Of a stretch of 64,000 nucleotides of DNA, positions 9,041 to 18,738 are shown piece after piece. Every line of letters starts with the position of its first letter. The stretch's first letter is position 1. Made by a program: the position numbers and the translations under genes. The stretch covers positions 434,001 through 498,000 of the forward strand of contig NZ_JARVKY010000001.1 of the NCBI RefSeq assembly GCF_029813785.1, in the 5' to 3' direction. This stretch comes from Streptomyces sp. DH41. GTDB taxonomy: Bacteria; Actinomycetota; Actinomycetes; Streptomycetales; Streptomycetaceae. The notes beneath the pieces are model-generated. The model was given only the letters and a program-made list of their open reading frames with translations. It was not told where the DNA came from and ran no database searches.

Positions 9041-10024
9041 TCACGGCCACGGGTTCAGTCCCTCCGAGCGGCGCTGCGCGAACCCGGGCGTCGGGTCCAG
9101 GTAGACCCGGCGCACCACCGGGAACTCCTCCCGCAGCCGCTGCTCGGCCCGCTCGCACGCCCACTCGATCTGCGCGGCCGTCGCCACGTCCCGGAAGTCG
9201 ACCTTGGCGGCGACCAGCGCCTCCCGCGGACCCTGCACGAGAGTGGTCAGCTCCAGTACGGCCTCGATGTGCTCGACGGCCACCAGTTCCGCCCGGATCC
9301 GGTCGCGCACGGCGCGGGGCAGCGGGCGGCCGATGAGGAACTCGGCGTTGGAACGGCCGAGCACCCAGGCGACGTACAGCAGCAGGGTGCCGATGCAGAG
9401 CGAGGCGACGCCGTCCCAGACGCCGGAGCCGGTGAGCTGCCCGCCGAGCAGGCCGGCCGCGGCGAGCAGCAGTCCGACGAGGGCGGCGGAGTCCTCCATG
9501 ACGACCGCCTTCACGGCGGTGTCGGGGGTGCGGCGCAGATAGCGGCCGAAGGGCACCTTGTAGTGGCGGGCCTCGCCGCGCGCCTGTTTCAGGCCGGTGC
9601 GCAGGGAGTAGCCCTCCAGGAGGAAGGCGACGGCCAGGACGATGTACGCGATCAGCGGGTCGCCGGGTTCCTCGCCGTGGGTGAGGGCGTGGACGCCGTC
9701 GTACAGGGCGAAGACCGCGCCGCCGACGAAGGTGGCGACGGCGGCGAGCAGCGCCCAGATGTAGCGCTCGGGGCCGTGGCCGAGGGGATGGTCCTCGTCG
9801 GCGGGGCGGGTGCTGCGTTTGAGGGAGGTCAGCAGGAGGACCTCGGTGACGGTGTCGGCGACCGAGTGCGCGGCCTCCGACAGCATCGCGCTGGACCCGC
9901 TGAGCACGCCGGCCACCGCCTTGGCGATGGCGATGCCCAGATTGGCGAGGGCGGCGACGAGCACCGTGAAGGTGCTGTCACCGCCGCCCGTCGTGTCCCG
10001 TGCTTCCCGTGCAGGTTGCGCCAT
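9041..10024 (-). CDS. Cation diffusion facilitator (CDF) family metal transporter
   Basis: 327 residues with about six membrane spans and a cytoplasmic C-terminal domain. The CDF signature runs through the first two helices (SGSSAMLSEAAHSVADTVTE), with the metal-site His and Asp in HSVAD. A second Asp lies in the VKAVVMEDSAALVG helix. The C-terminal part (from about residue 235) is the ferredoxin-like dimerisation domain. CDF proteins export Zn, Fe, Mn or Co in exchange for protons; the ion cannot be told here. It begins five bases after tesB on the same strand. Confidence 0.85.
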   Translation of the reverse strand: MAQPAREARDTTGGGDSTFTVLVAALANLGIAIAKAVAGVLSGSSAMLSEAAHSVADTVTEVLLLTSLKRSTRPADEDHPLGHGPERYIWALLAAVATFVGGAVFALYDGVHALTHGEEPGDPLIAYIVLAVAFLLEGYSLRTGLKQARGEARHYKVPFGRYLRRTPDTAVKAVVMEDSAALVGLLLAAAGLLGGQLTGSGVWDGVASLCIGTLLLYVAWVLGRSNAEFLIGRPLPRAVRDRIRAELVAVEHIEAVLELTTLVQGPREALVAAKVDFRDVATAAQIEWACERAEQRLREEFPVVRRVYLDPTPGFAQRRSEGLNPWP

Positions 10025-10029
10025 GCCCC

Positions 10030-10902
10030 TCAGTGTTCCCGAGGGACGCGGACCACGCCTTCCTGGATGACCGAGAGGGCGAGCCGCCCGTCCTGGGTGT
10101 AGATGCGGGCCTGGCCGAGGCCCCGGCCGCCGGACGCGGACGGCGACTCCTGGTCGTACAGCAGCCACTCGTCGGCGCGGAAGGGCCGGTGGAACCACAT
10201 CGCGTGGTCCAGGGAGGCCCCGACGACGTCCCCGACGGCCCAGCCGCCGCGGCCGTGCGCGAGCAGGACCGAGTCGAGGAGGGTCATGTCGGAGACGTAG
10301 GTGGCGAGGACGACGTGCAGCAGGGGGTCGTCGGTGAGTTTGCCGTTGGTGCGGAACCACACCTGGGAGTGCGGCTCGCGCGGGGTGCCGAAGTCGCCGA
10401 AGGGCGGGTCGTCGACGTAGCGCAGGTCGACGGCCGCGCGGGCCTGGAGGAAGCGTTCCACGGTCTCGGCGGGCAGGTGCGGGTAGCTCCGCAGCCGGTG
10501 CTCGCCGGTGGGGAGGGTCGCCGGGTCCGGGGCGGGCGGCATCGGGGCCTGGTGGTCGAGGCCCTCCTCGTACGTCTGGAAGGACGCCGACAGACCGAAG
10601 ATCGGCTTGCCGTGCTGGACGGCGACCACGCGGCGGGTGGTGAAGGAGCGGCCGTCGCGCAGTCGGTCGACGTCGTAGACGATGGGGGCGCCGGGGTCGC
10701 CGGGGCGCAGGAAGTACGCGTGCAGGGAGTGCGCGTGCCGGTCGGCGGGGACCGTGCGCCCGGCGGCGACCAGCGCCTGGGCGGCCACCTGCCCGCCGAA
10801 GACCCGGGGGACGACGGCCCAGCGGGAGTGGCCGCGGAAGATGTCCTCCTCGATCCGCTCGAGGTCGAGCAGGTCGAGGAGGGACTGGAGTGCTTCGCTC
10901 AT
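10030..10902 (-). CDS. tesB: Acyl-CoA thioesterase II
   Basis: A 290-residue double hot-dog thioesterase that hydrolyses medium- and long-chain acyl-CoA. Recognisable family blocks are VFGGQVAAQALVAA (about residues 34-47), the LHAYFLRPGDP loop, the GRSFTTRRV strand-turn, and near the end DHAMWFHRPFRADEWLLYDQESPSA, which holds the conserved Asp/His and active-site region. It follows an acyl-CoA dehydrogenase gene by 10 bases and precedes the CDF transporter gene, so the three are probably co-transcribed. Confidence 0.9.
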   Translation of the reverse strand: MSEALQSLLDLLDLERIEEDIFRGHSRWAVVPRVFGGQVAAQALVAAGRTVPADRHAHSLHAYFLRPGDPGAPIVYDVDRLRDGRSFTTRRVVAVQHGKPIFGLSASFQTYEEGLDHQAPMPPAPDPATLPTGEHRLRSYPHLPAETVERFLQARAAVDLRYVDDPPFGDFGTPREPHSQVWFRTNGKLTDDPLLHVVLATYVSDMTLLDSVLLAHGRGGWAVGDVVGASLDHAMWFHRPFRADEWLLYDQESPSASGGRGLGQARIYTQDGRLALSVIQEGVVRVPREH

Positions 10903-10912
10903 GCCCTGAGGG

Positions 10913-12070
10913 TCACAGGCCCATGTTCTTCGCGATGATCATCTTCATGACCTCGCTGGTGCCGCCGTAGATGCGGTTGACGCGGTTGTCCGCGTACAGG
11001 CGGGCGATCGGGTACTCGTTCATGTAGCCGTAGCCGCCGTGCAGCTGGAGGCAGCGGTCGATGACGCGGTGGGCGACCTCGGTGCAGAACAGCTTGGCGC
11101 TGGCGGCCTCGGCGGGGGTGAGCTCACCGGCGTCCAGGGCCTCGGTCGCGCGGTCGGCGACGGCCTCGGCGGCGTCCACCTCGGCCTGGCAGGCGGCCAG
11201 CTCGAACTTGGTGTTCTGGAAGTGGGCGACCGGCTTGCCGAAGACGGTGCGCTCCCGCACGTACTGCGTGGCGAACCGGACGGCGGCCTTGGCCTGCGCG
11301 TAGGCGCCGTAGGCGATGCCCCAGCGCTCCGAGGCGAGGTTGTGACCGAGGTAGGAGAAGCCCTTGTTCTCCTCGCCGAGGAGGTCCTCGACGGGCACCT
11401 TGACGTCGACGAAGGCCAGCTCGGCGGTGTCGGAGGTGCGCAGGCCCAGCTTGTCCAGCTTGCGGCCCACCGAGTAGCCCTCGGACGTGGTGTCCACGGC
11501 GAACAGGGAGATGCCGTGGCGGCGGTCCTCGGCCGTGGGGGCGTCGGTGCGGGCGCAGACGATCACCTTGTCGGCGTGCACGCCGCCGGTGATGAAGGTC
11601 TTGGCGCCGTTGAGGACGTAGTGCGTGCCGTCCTCGGAGAGCTTGGCGGTGGACTTCATGCCCGCGAGGTCGGAACCGGTGCCCGGCTCCGTCATCGCGA
11701 TGGCCCACATCTCCTCGCCGGTGACGAACTTCGGCAGATAGCGCTTCTTCTGCTCGTCGGTGGCCAGCATGTTGATGTAGGGCAGGGCGAGCAGCACGTG
11801 CACGCCGGAGCCGCCGAACTGGACGCCCGCGCGGGCGGTCTCCTCGTAGAGGACCGCCTCGAACTTGTGGCTGTCCATGCCGGCGCCGCCGAACTCCTCG
11901 GGCACGTTGATGCCGAAGATGCCCAGCTCACCGAGCTTGTAGTAGAAGTCGCGCGGCGCCTGGCCCGCGGCGAACCACTCGTCGTAGACGGGGACGACCT
12001 CGGCCTCGATGAAGGCGCGCAGGGTCTCCCGGAACGCCTCGTGGTCCTCGTTGAACACCGTACGGCGCAC
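10913..12070 (-). CDS. Acyl-CoA dehydrogenase
   Basis: 385 residues, FAD-dependent, oxidising acyl-CoA to enoyl-CoA and passing electrons to ETF. The family signature AMTEPGTGSDLAG (near residue 126) and the C-terminal LHGGYGYMNEYPIARLYADNRVNRIYGGTSEVMK block are complete; the Glu in YGGTSE aligns with the catalytic or nearby base of several members. GTG 12070 has a GGAGGTGG ribosome binding site. The upstream sequence has TAAGCGCTTGCTCA at 12095-12108, containing a palindromic AAGCGCTT that could be a TetR-type operator. Chain-length preference is unknown. Confidence 0.88.
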   Translation of the reverse strand: MRRTVFNEDHEAFRETLRAFIEAEVVPVYDEWFAAGQAPRDFYYKLGELGIFGINVPEEFGGAGMDSHKFEAVLYEETARAGVQFGGSGVHVLLALPYINMLATDEQKKRYLPKFVTGEEMWAIAMTEPGTGSDLAGMKSTAKLSEDGTHYVLNGAKTFITGGVHADKVIVCARTDAPTAEDRRHGISLFAVDTTSEGYSVGRKLDKLGLRTSDTAELAFVDVKVPVEDLLGEENKGFSYLGHNLASERWGIAYGAYAQAKAAVRFATQYVRERTVFGKPVAHFQNTKFELAACQAEVDAAEAVADRATEALDAGELTPAEAASAKLFCTEVAHRVIDRCLQLHGGYGYMNEYPIARLYADNRVNRIYGGTSEVMKMIIAKNMGL

Positions 12071-12167
12071 CGCGCCACCTCCAGGGTACGTATCTAAGCG
12101 CTTGCTCAGACTTCACCGTACCGGCGGGTAGCCAGGGGCGTCCAGAGTCGGCGGTACGTAACCCTCG

Positions 12168-12779
12168 TCACTCCCCGCGCTCCTCCCCGGCCACCGCCGC
12201 GAACGCCCCGCGCGCCATCCGGTGCAGCAGCGACGCCGTCACCGCGCGGCCCGGCAGGGAGCCGGGGCGGCCCAGGTGCGGGGTGGAGTTCAGGAGGCCG
12301 AAGACGGAGTGGACCGCGGAGCGGGCGGCGGGCTCGCCGACGGCCGGGTAGACCTCGCGGAGCACCCCGACCCACAGCTCCACGTACTGCCGCTGCAACT
12401 GCCGCACCATCTTGCGGTCGGCGTCCCGGAGGCGGTCCAGCTCGCGGTCGTGCAGGGTGATGAGCGGGCGGTCGTCGAGCGCGAAGTCGATGTGCCCCTC
12501 GATGAGCGAGTCGAGGACCGCCGCGGAGCCGGTCGCCTCGCCGGCCTCCGCCAGCCGCCGCTTCGCCCCGGTCAGCAGGGAGTCGCTGATCCCGACCAGC
12601 AGCTCGGCGAGCATCGCGTCCTTGCCGGCGAAGTGCCGGTAGAGGCCGGGACCGCTGATGCCGACCGCGGCGCCTATCTCGTCGACGCCGACACCGTGGA
12701 AGCCGCGCTCGGCGAAGAGCCGGGCGGCCTCCTTGAGGATCTGCTCGCGGCGGGTGGGGGCGTCGGTTCTCGTGGCCAT
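12168..12779 (-). CDS. TetR family repressor of the adjacent acyl-CoA/leucine catabolic genes
   Basis: 203 residues. The N-terminal helix-turn-helix (about residues 10-57, with AARLFAERGFHGVGVDEIG and ISGPGLYRHFAGKD) is a clear TetR_N domain; the rest is the helical ligand-binding domain. It is transcribed away from the carboxylase operon. The shared 113-base gap holds two copies of a 15-base motif (12803-12817 and 12832-12846), the likely operators. The inducer is probably an acyl-CoA of the leucine pathway; that is inferred from the neighbours. Confidence 0.88.
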   Translation of the reverse strand: MATRTDAPTRREQILKEAARLFAERGFHGVGVDEIGAAVGISGPGLYRHFAGKDAMLAELLVGISDSLLTGAKRRLAEAGEATGSAAVLDSLIEGHIDFALDDRPLITLHDRELDRLRDADRKMVRQLQRQYVELWVGVLREVYPAVGEPAARSAVHSVFGLLNSTPHLGRPGSLPGRAVTASLLHRMARGAFAAVAGEERGE

Positions 12780-12802
12780 GGGGTCGATTCTAGACAGGCG
12801 GG

Positions 12803-12846
12803 TTAGCGCTCGTTAACCTGAGGGAAATGCGTTAACGCTCATTAAC
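12803..12846. promoter_or_regulatory. Paired operator-like repeats between tetR and the carboxylase operon
   Basis: TTAGCGCTCGTTAAC at 12803-12817 and TTAACGCTCATTAAC at 12832-12846 agree at 13 of 15 positions, start 29 bases apart, and each is a partial inverted repeat (TTA..TAA). The placement between divergent genes fits TetR autoregulation and control of the operon. Confidence 0.65.
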
Positions 12847-12892
12847 CGATCGGCCCATCGGCCGATCGACCATCAGGTGAGGGGACCGCGGG

Positions 12893-14509
12893 ATGCACGA
12901 GGCACCGGAGCTGACGACGGCGGCGGATCCCGCGTCGGAGGCCTTTCGGGCCAACGAGGAGGCGCACCGCGTCCTCGTGGAGGAGCTGCGCGCCAAGCTC
13001 GCGGCGGCCCGGCTCGGCGGCGGCGAGCGGGCCCGGGCCCGGCACACCGCGCGCGGCAAGCTGCTGCCGCGCGACCGTGTGGACACGCTGCTCGATCCGG
13101 GCTCGCCGTTCCTGGAGCTGGCGCCGCTCGCGGCCGACGGGCTCTACGACGGGCAGGCCCCGGCCGCCGGCGTCATCGCCGGGATCGGCCGGGTCAGCGG
13201 CCGGGAGTGCGTGATCGTCGCCAACGACGCCACCGTCAAGGGCGGCACGTACTACCCGATGACCGTGAAGAAGCATCTGCGGGCGCAGGAGGTGGCGCTG
13301 GAGAACCGGCTGCCGTGCCTGTATCTCGTGGACTCCGGCGGCGCCTTCCTGCCGATGCAGGACGAGGTCTTCCCGGACCGCGAGCACTTCGGGCGGATCT
13401 TCTACAACCAGGCCCGGATGTCCGGCGCCGGCATCCCGCAGATCGCCGCCGTCCTCGGCTCCTGCACGGCGGGCGGCGCGTACGTCCCGGCGATGAGCGA
13501 CGAGGCGGTGATCGTCCGCGGGCAGGGGACGATCTTCCTGGGCGGTCCGCCGCTGGTGAAGGCGGCCACCGGCGAGGTGGTCACGGCGGAGGAGCTGGGC
13601 GGCGGCGAGGTCCACTCGCGGGTGTCCGGGGTGACCGACCACCTGGCCGAGGACGACGCGCACGCGCTGCGGATCGTGCGGCAGATCGTCTCCACGCTGC
13701 CCGGGCGCGGCCCGCTCCCCTGGGGTGTCGAGCCGGCCGTCGAGCCGAAGGTGGACCCGCGGCAGATGTCCGGCGCGGTCCCGGTCGACTCCCGCACCCC
13801 CTACGACGTCCGCGAGGTCATCGCGCGGGTGGTGGACGGCTCCCGGTTCGCCGAGTTCAAGTCCGAGTACGGGCAGACCCTCGTCACCGGCTTCGCCCGG
13901 ATCCACGGCCACCCGGTGGGGATCGTCGCCAACAACGGCATCCTCTTCTCCGAGTCGGCCCAGAAGGGCGCCCACTTCGTCGAGCTGTGCGACCAGCGCG
14001 GCATCCCGCTGGTGTTCCTGCAGAACATCTCCGGGTTCATGGTCGGCAGGGACTACGAGGCCGGGGGCATCGCCAAGCACGGCGCCAAGATGGTGACGGC
14101 GGTGGCGTGCACGCGCGTGCCCAAGCTGACGGTCGTCGTCGGCGGGTCGTACGGCGCGGGGAACTACTCGATGTGCGGGCGGGCGTACTCGCCGCGGTTC
14201 CTGTGGATGTGGCCGGGGGCCAAGATCTCCGTCATGGGCGGCGAGCAGGCCGCGTCCGTGCTGGCCACGGTCAAGCGGGACCAGCTGGAGGGGCGGGGCG
14301 AGGAGTGGCCGGCCGAGGAGGAGGAGACCTTCAAGGCGCCGATCCGCGCGCAGTACGAGCACCAGGGGAACGCCTACTACGCGAGTGCCCGCCTGTGGGA
14401 CGACGGGGTGATCGAGCCCGCCGACACCCGGCAGGTGCTGGGTCTGGCCCTGACCGCGTGTGCCAACGCGCCACTGGGCGAGCCCCGGTTCGGCGTCTTC
14501 CGGATGTGA
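12893..14509 (+). CDS. 3-methylcrotonyl-CoA carboxylase, carboxyltransferase (beta) subunit
   Basis: 538 residues. It carries both carboxyltransferase halves. The N half has [17 protein letters not shown] and [20 protein letters not shown], and the C half has [27 protein letters not shown] with the acyl-CoA and biotin pockets. The [15 protein letters not shown] stretch is typical of methylcrotonyl-CoA rather than propionyl-CoA carboxylases. It transfers CO2 from biotin on the alpha subunit to 3-methylcrotonyl-CoA in leucine breakdown. It is the first gene of a four-gene operon behind the TetR operators. Confidence 0.9.
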   Translation: MHEAPELTTAADPASEAFRANEEAHRVLVEELRAKLAAARLGGGERARARHTARGKLLPRDRVDTLLDPGSPFLELAPLAADGLYDGQAPAAGVIAGIGRVSGRECVIVANDATVKGGTYYPMTVKKHLRAQEVALENRLPCLYLVDSGGAFLPMQDEVFPDREHFGRIFYNQARMSGAGIPQIAAVLGSCTAGGAYVPAMSDEAVIVRGQGTIFLGGPPLVKAATGEVVTAEELGGGEVHSRVSGVTDHLAEDDAHALRIVRQIVSTLPGRGPLPWGVEPAVEPKVDPRQMSGAVPVDSRTPYDVREVIARVVDGSRFAEFKSEYGQTLVTGFARIHGHPVGIVANNGILFSESAQKGAHFVELCDQRGIPLVFLQNISGFMVGRDYEAGGIAKHGAKMVTAVACTRVPKLTVVVGGSYGAGNYSMCGRAYSPRFLWMWPGAKISVMGGEQAASVLATVKRDQLEGRGEEWPAEEEETFKAPIRAQYEHQGNAYYASARLWDDGVIEPADTRQVLGLALTACANAPLGEPRFGVFRM

Positions 14510-14522
14510 GGAGGGGACTTCG

Positions 14523-16478
14523 ATGGGAAGCGCGATGGGGAGCTTGATGTTCGACACGGTACTGGTGGCCAACCGCGGTGAGATCGCGGTGCGTGTCATC
14601 CGGACTCTGCGCTCGATGGGCGTGCGCTCGGTGGCGGTCTTCTCCGACGCCGACGCGGACGCGCGGCACGTGCGGGAGGCCGACGAGGCGGTACGGATCG
14701 GCCCGGCGCCGGCGGCGGAGAGCTATCTGTCCGTCGAGCGGCTGCTGGAGGCGGCGGCGCGGACGGGGGCGCGGGCCGTCCATCCGGGGTACGGCTTCCT
14801 CGCCGAGAACGCCGGTTTCGCGCGGGCCTGCGAGGAGGCGGGGCTGGTCTTCATCGGACCGTCCGCCGACGCCATCGCCCTGATGGGCGACAAGATCCGC
14901 GCCAAGGAGACGGTGCGGGCGGCCGGGGTGCCGGTGGTACCGGGCAGCAGTGGCAGCGGGCTGACCGACGCGCAGCTCGCCGACGCGGCCCGCGAGATCG
15001 GGACGCCGGTGCTGCTGAAGCCGTCGGCGGGTGGTGGCGGCAAGGGCATGCGGCTGGTGCGGGACGCGGCCGTGCTCGCCGACGAGATCGCCGCCGCCCG
15101 CCGCGAGGCCCGCGCCTCCTTCGGCGACGACACGCTGCTGGTGGAGCGGTGGATCGACCGGCCCCGGCACATCGAGATCCAGGTCCTGGCCGACGGCCAC
15201 GGCAACGTGGTGCACCTGGGCGAGCGCGAGTGCTCGCTGCAACGCCGCCACCAGAAGATCATCGAGGAGGCGCCGAGCGTGCTCCTCGACGAGGCGACCC
15301 GCGCCGCGATGGGCGAGGCGGCCGTGCAGGCGGCGCGCTCGTGCGGCTACCGGGGCGCGGGCACGGTCGAGTTCATCGTGCCGGGCAGCGATCCCTCCCA
15401 GTACTACTTCATGGAGATGAACACCCGCCTCCAGGTCGAGCACCCGGTGACCGAGCTGGTCACGGGCCTGGACCTGGTGGAGTGGCAGCTGCGGGTGGCG
15501 GCGGGCGAGCCGCTCGGGCTCGGGCAGGAGGACGTACGGCTGACCGGGCACGCGGTCGAGGCCCGGCTGTGCGCGGAAGACCCGTCGCGCGGCTTCCTCC
15601 CCTCCGGCGGCACGGTGCTGCTGCTGGACGAGCCCGAGGGCGTCGGGGTGCGCACCGACTCCGGGCTCAGCGAGGGCGGCGAGGTCGGCAGCCTCTACGA
15701 CCCGATGCTGTCCAAGGTGATCGCGTACGGTCCCGACCGCGCCACCGCGCTGCGCAAGCTGCGGGCGGCCCTCGCGCGGACGGTGACGCTGGGCGTGCAG
15801 ACCAACGCCGGGTTCCTGCGCCGGCTCCTCGCCCACCCGGCGGTGGTGGCGGGCGAGCTGGACACCGGGCTGGTGGAGCGGGAGGTCGACGGCCTGGTCC
15901 CCACCGACGTACCGGAGGAGGTGTACGAGGCGGCGGCGGCCGTACGGCTGGACGCGCTGCGTCCGCGCGGCGGCGGCTGGACGGACCCGTTCTCGGTGCC
16001 GAGCGGGTGGCGCATGGGCGGCGAGCCGAAGTCCGTCACCTTCCACCTGCGGGTCACCGATCCGGTGGAACACACCCCGCGCGGCACGCACACCGTCACC
16101 GAGGACCACGTGTCGGTGACCCTGGACGGCGTCCGGCACACCTTCCACCGCGCCGCCGACTGGCTGGGCCGGGACGGCGACGCCTGGCACGTGCGCGACC
16201 ACGACCCGGTCGCCGCCTCGCTGACCGGCGCCGCCCACGCGGGCGCCGACTCGCTGACCGCGCCGATGCCGGGCACGGTGACGGTGGTGAAGGTCGCCGT
16301 CGGCGACGAGGTGAGCGCGGGGCAGAGCCTGCTGGTCGTGGAGGCCATGAAGATGGAGCACGTCATCTCCGCCCCGCACGCCGGCACGGTCGCCGAGCTG
16401 GACGTGGCGCCGGGCACGACGGTCGCCATGGACCAGGTGCTGGCGGTCATCGCCCCGGCAGAGGAGGAGACGTCGTGA
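14523..16478 (+). CDS. 3-methylcrotonyl-CoA carboxylase, biotin carboxylase/carrier (alpha) subunit
   Basis: 651 residues. Domains in order: biotin carboxylase N-terminal domain ([13 protein letters not shown]), ATP-grasp ([14 protein letters not shown]; Glu-rich [14 protein letters not shown]), biotin carboxylase C domain, then a BT-type linker and biotinyl domain with [10 protein letters not shown] near residue 609, the lysine being the biotin site. ATG 14523 follows GGAGGGG by seven bases; ATG 14547 is a possible shorter start. The stop overlaps the next gene by four bases. Confidence 0.9.
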   Translation: MGSAMGSLMFDTVLVANRGEIAVRVIRTLRSMGVRSVAVFSDADADARHVREADEAVRIGPAPAAESYLSVERLLEAAARTGARAVHPGYGFLAENAGFARACEEAGLVFIGPSADAIALMGDKIRAKETVRAAGVPVVPGSSGSGLTDAQLADAAREIGTPVLLKPSAGGGGKGMRLVRDAAVLADEIAAARREARASFGDDTLLVERWIDRPRHIEIQVLADGHGNVVHLGERECSLQRRHQKIIEEAPSVLLDEATRAAMGEAAVQAARSCGYRGAGTVEFIVPGSDPSQYYFMEMNTRLQVEHPVTELVTGLDLVEWQLRVAAGEPLGLGQEDVRLTGHAVEARLCAEDPSRGFLPSGGTVLLLDEPEGVGVRTDSGLSEGGEVGSLYDPMLSKVIAYGPDRATALRKLRAALARTVTLGVQTNAGFLRRLLAHPAVVAGELDTGLVEREVDGLVPTDVPEEVYEAAAAVRLDALRPRGGGWTDPFSVPSGWRMGGEPKSVTFHLRVTDPVEHTPRGTHTVTEDHVSVTLDGVRHTFHRAADWLGRDGDAWHVRDHDPVAASLTGAAHAGADSLTAPMPGTVTVVKVAVGDEVSAGQSLLVVEAMKMEHVISAPHAGTVAELDVAPGTTVAMDQVLAVIAPAEEETS

Positions 16479-17440
16479 ACGCCCCCGAACTGGGCCTGCC
16501 CATGGCCGTCCCGGCGGGCGGCCTGCCCGCCCGCGTCCGGATCCACGAGGTCGGCGCGCGCGACGGCCTGCAGAACGAGAAGGCGACCGTCCCGGCGGTG
16601 GTGAAGGCGGAGTTCATCCGCCGCCTGGCCGGTACGGGCCTGACCACCATCGAGGCGACGAGCTTCGTGCACCCCGAGTGGGTGCCCCAGCTGGCGGACG
16701 CGGAGGAGCTGTTCCCGGCGGTCGCGGACCTGCCGGTCGACCTTCCCGTCCTGGTGCCGAACGAACGCGGACTGGACCGGGCCCTGGCGCTCGGCGCCCG
16801 CCGCGTCGCGGTCTTCGCCAGCGCCACGGAGTCCTTCGCCCGGGCCAACCTGAACCGCACGCTGGACGAGGCCCTGGCCATGTTCGAGCCGGTGGTGGAG
16901 CGGGCGAAGGCGTCGGACGTCCACGTCCGCGGCTACCTCTCCATGTGCTTCGGCGACCCGTGGGAGGGCGCGGTCCCCGTGGAGCAGGTGGCGAGGGTCT
17001 GCCGGGCCCTGCTGGACATGGGCTGCGACGAACTGAGCCTGGGCGACACGATCGGGGTGGCGACCCCGGGGCACGTCAGCGCGCTGCTCACCGCGCTCAC
17101 CGCGGCAGGCGTCCCCGTGGACACCCTCGGCGTCCACTTCCACGACACCTACGGCCAGGCCCTGTCGAACACGTACACCGCCCTGCGGCACGGCGTGACG
17201 ACCGTCGACGCCTCCGCCGGCGGACTGGGCGGCTGCCCCTACGCGAAGTCCGCCACCGGCAACCTCGCCACCGAAGACCTCGTGTGGATGCTGCGCGGCC
17301 TCGGCATCGACACCGGGGTCGACCTCGGCTCTCTGGTCGCCACCAGCGTCTGGATGGCCGCCCACCTGGGCCGACCCAGCCCGTCCCGCACCGTTCGGGC
17401 CCTCGCGGGTCCGGGCGACGACTCCCACAAGGAGCACTGA
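16475..17440 (+). CDS. Hydroxymethylglutaryl-CoA lyase
   Basis: 321 residues, TIM-barrel lyase that splits HMG-CoA to acetyl-CoA and acetoacetate, the last step of leucine breakdown. The start is GTG 16475 within a GTGA overlap. Key blocks: [13 protein letters not shown] near the N-terminus (catalytic Arg-Asp, metal Asp), [25 protein letters not shown] (metal His pair), and the active-site loop Cys in [15 protein letters not shown]. All catalytic residues are present. Confidence 0.92.
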   Translation: MNAPELGLPMAVPAGGLPARVRIHEVGARDGLQNEKATVPAVVKAEFIRRLAGTGLTTIEATSFVHPEWVPQLADAEELFPAVADLPVDLPVLVPNERGLDRALALGARRVAVFASATESFARANLNRTLDEALAMFEPVVERAKASDVHVRGYLSMCFGDPWEGAVPVEQVARVCRALLDMGCDELSLGDTIGVATPGHVSALLTALTAAGVPVDTLGVHFHDTYGQALSNTYTALRHGVTTVDASAGGLGGCPYAKSATGNLATEDLVWMLRGLGIDTGVDLGSLVATSVWMAAHLGRPSPSRTVRALAGPGDDSHKEH

Positions 17441-17445
17441 CGACC

Positions 17446-18606
17446 ATGGACCACAAGCTCTCTCCCGAGCTGGAGGACCTCCGCCGCACGGTGGAGGCGT
17501 TCGCGCACGACGTCGTGGCACCCAAGATCGGCGACTTCTACGAGCGGCACGAGTTCCCGTACGAGATCGTCCGGGAGATGGGCCGCATGGGCCTGTTCGG
17601 CCTGCCGTTCCCGGAGGAGTACGGCGGCATGGGCGGTGACTACCTGGCCCTCGGCATCGCCCTGGAGGAGCTGGCCCGGGTCGACTCGTCGGTGGCCATC
17701 ACACTGGAGGCGGGCGTCTCGCTGGGCGCGATGCCGATCCACCTGTTCGGCACCGAGGAGCAGAAGCGGACGTGGCTGCCCCGGCTGTGCTCCGGCGAGA
17801 CGCTCGGCGCGTTCGGCCTGACCGAACCCGACGGCGGCTCGGACGCGGGCGCGACGCGTACGACGGCCCGCCTGGACGAGGCGACGGACGAATGGGTCAT
17901 CAACGGCACCAAGTGCTTCATCACCAACTCGGGCACGGACATCACGGGCCTGGTGACGGTCACGGCGGTCACCGGCCGCGGGCCGGACGACCGGCCCCTG
18001 ATCTCGTCGATCATCGTCCCGTCCGGCACCCCGGGCTTCACGGTGGCCGCGCCGTACTCGAAGGTCGGCTGGAACGCCTCGGACACGCGTGAGCTGTCCT
18101 TCTGTGACGTCCGGGTCCCGGCGGCGAACCTGCTGGGCGAACGGGGCCGCGGCTACGCCCAGTTCCTGCGCATCCTCGACGAGGGGCGGATCGCCATCGC
18201 CGCGCTGGGCACGGGGCTCGCGCAGGGCTGTGTGGACGAGTCCGTCAAGTACGCGAAGGAACGTCACGCCTTCGGCCGGCCGATCGGCGCCAACCAGGCC
18301 ATCCAGTTCAAGATCGCCGACATGGAGATGAAGGCCCACACGGCCCGGCTCGCGTGGCGCGACGCGGCCTCCCGGCTGGTGGCGGGCGACCCGTTCAAGA
18401 AGGAGGCGGCGCTGGCCAAGCTGTACTCGTCGACGATCGCGGTGGACAACGCCCGGGACGCCACGCAGATCCACGGCGGCTACGGCTTCATGAACGAGTA
18501 CCCCGTGGCGCGTATGTGGCGGGACGCGAAGATCCTGGAGATCGGCGAGGGCACGAGCGAGGTCCAGCGGATGCTGATCGCGCGGGAGTTGGGCCTGGTG
18601 AGCTGA
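17446..18606 (+). CDS. acdH: Acyl-CoA dehydrogenase of branched-chain catabolism (AcdH/isovaleryl-CoA type)
   Basis: 386 residues. FAD motif FGLTEPDGGSDAGATRTTA (near residue 125), second signature CFITNSGTDITG, and the C-terminal ATQIHGGYGFMNEYPVARMWRDAKILEIGEGTSEVQRML; the EGTSE glutamate is the usual catalytic base. ATG 17446 sits 12 bases after an AAGGAG. Position in the operon with methylcrotonyl-CoA carboxylase and HMG-CoA lyase suggests isovaleryl-CoA oxidation. From memory, the S. coelicolor gene at this place is acdH, linked to valine and leucine use. No methylglutaconyl-CoA hydratase is in the window. Confidence 0.85.
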   Translation: MDHKLSPELEDLRRTVEAFAHDVVAPKIGDFYERHEFPYEIVREMGRMGLFGLPFPEEYGGMGGDYLALGIALEELARVDSSVAITLEAGVSLGAMPIHLFGTEEQKRTWLPRLCSGETLGAFGLTEPDGGSDAGATRTTARLDEATDEWVINGTKCFITNSGTDITGLVTVTAVTGRGPDDRPLISSIIVPSGTPGFTVAAPYSKVGWNASDTRELSFCDVRVPAANLLGERGRGYAQFLRILDEGRIAIAALGTGLAQGCVDESVKYAKERHAFGRPIGANQAIQFKIADMEMKAHTARLAWRDAASRLVAGDPFKKEAALAKLYSSTIAVDNARDATQIHGGYGFMNEYPVARMWRDAKILEIGEGTSEVQRMLIARELGLVS

Positions 18607-18619
18607 GGTACGGCCGGTG

Positions 18620-18646
18620 GGGACGGGGTCGGTCGCGGCCCCGTCC
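18620..18646 (+). terminator. Hairpin after acdH
   Basis: GGACGGGG and CCCCGTCC (8 bp plus a possible extension) form a stem 14 bases after the acdH stop, separating this operon from desE. Confidence 0.5.
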
Positions 18647-18672
18647 GCAGCCCACCCCCTGGACAAGATCTG

Positions 18673-18687
18673 AGGTTAGGCTAACCT
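18673..18687. promoter_or_regulatory. Iron box (DmdR/IdeR operator) upstream of desE
   Basis: AGGTTAGGCTAACCT is a perfect inverted repeat around a central G and matches the core of the 19-base actinobacterial iron box. It lies 51 bases before the desE start, so iron-loaded DmdR1 is expected to repress desEF. Confidence 0.85.
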
Positions 18688-18738
18688 ACCTTCGACTTGT
18701 CCCGCGGATGCTCCGCACCGTTCGAAAGCAGCCACGCC

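Noticed and set aside
12842..14599. 585-codon open frame antisense to the carboxyltransferase gene
   Set aside because: Composition is that of a shadow frame, while the sense strand has complete family motifs.
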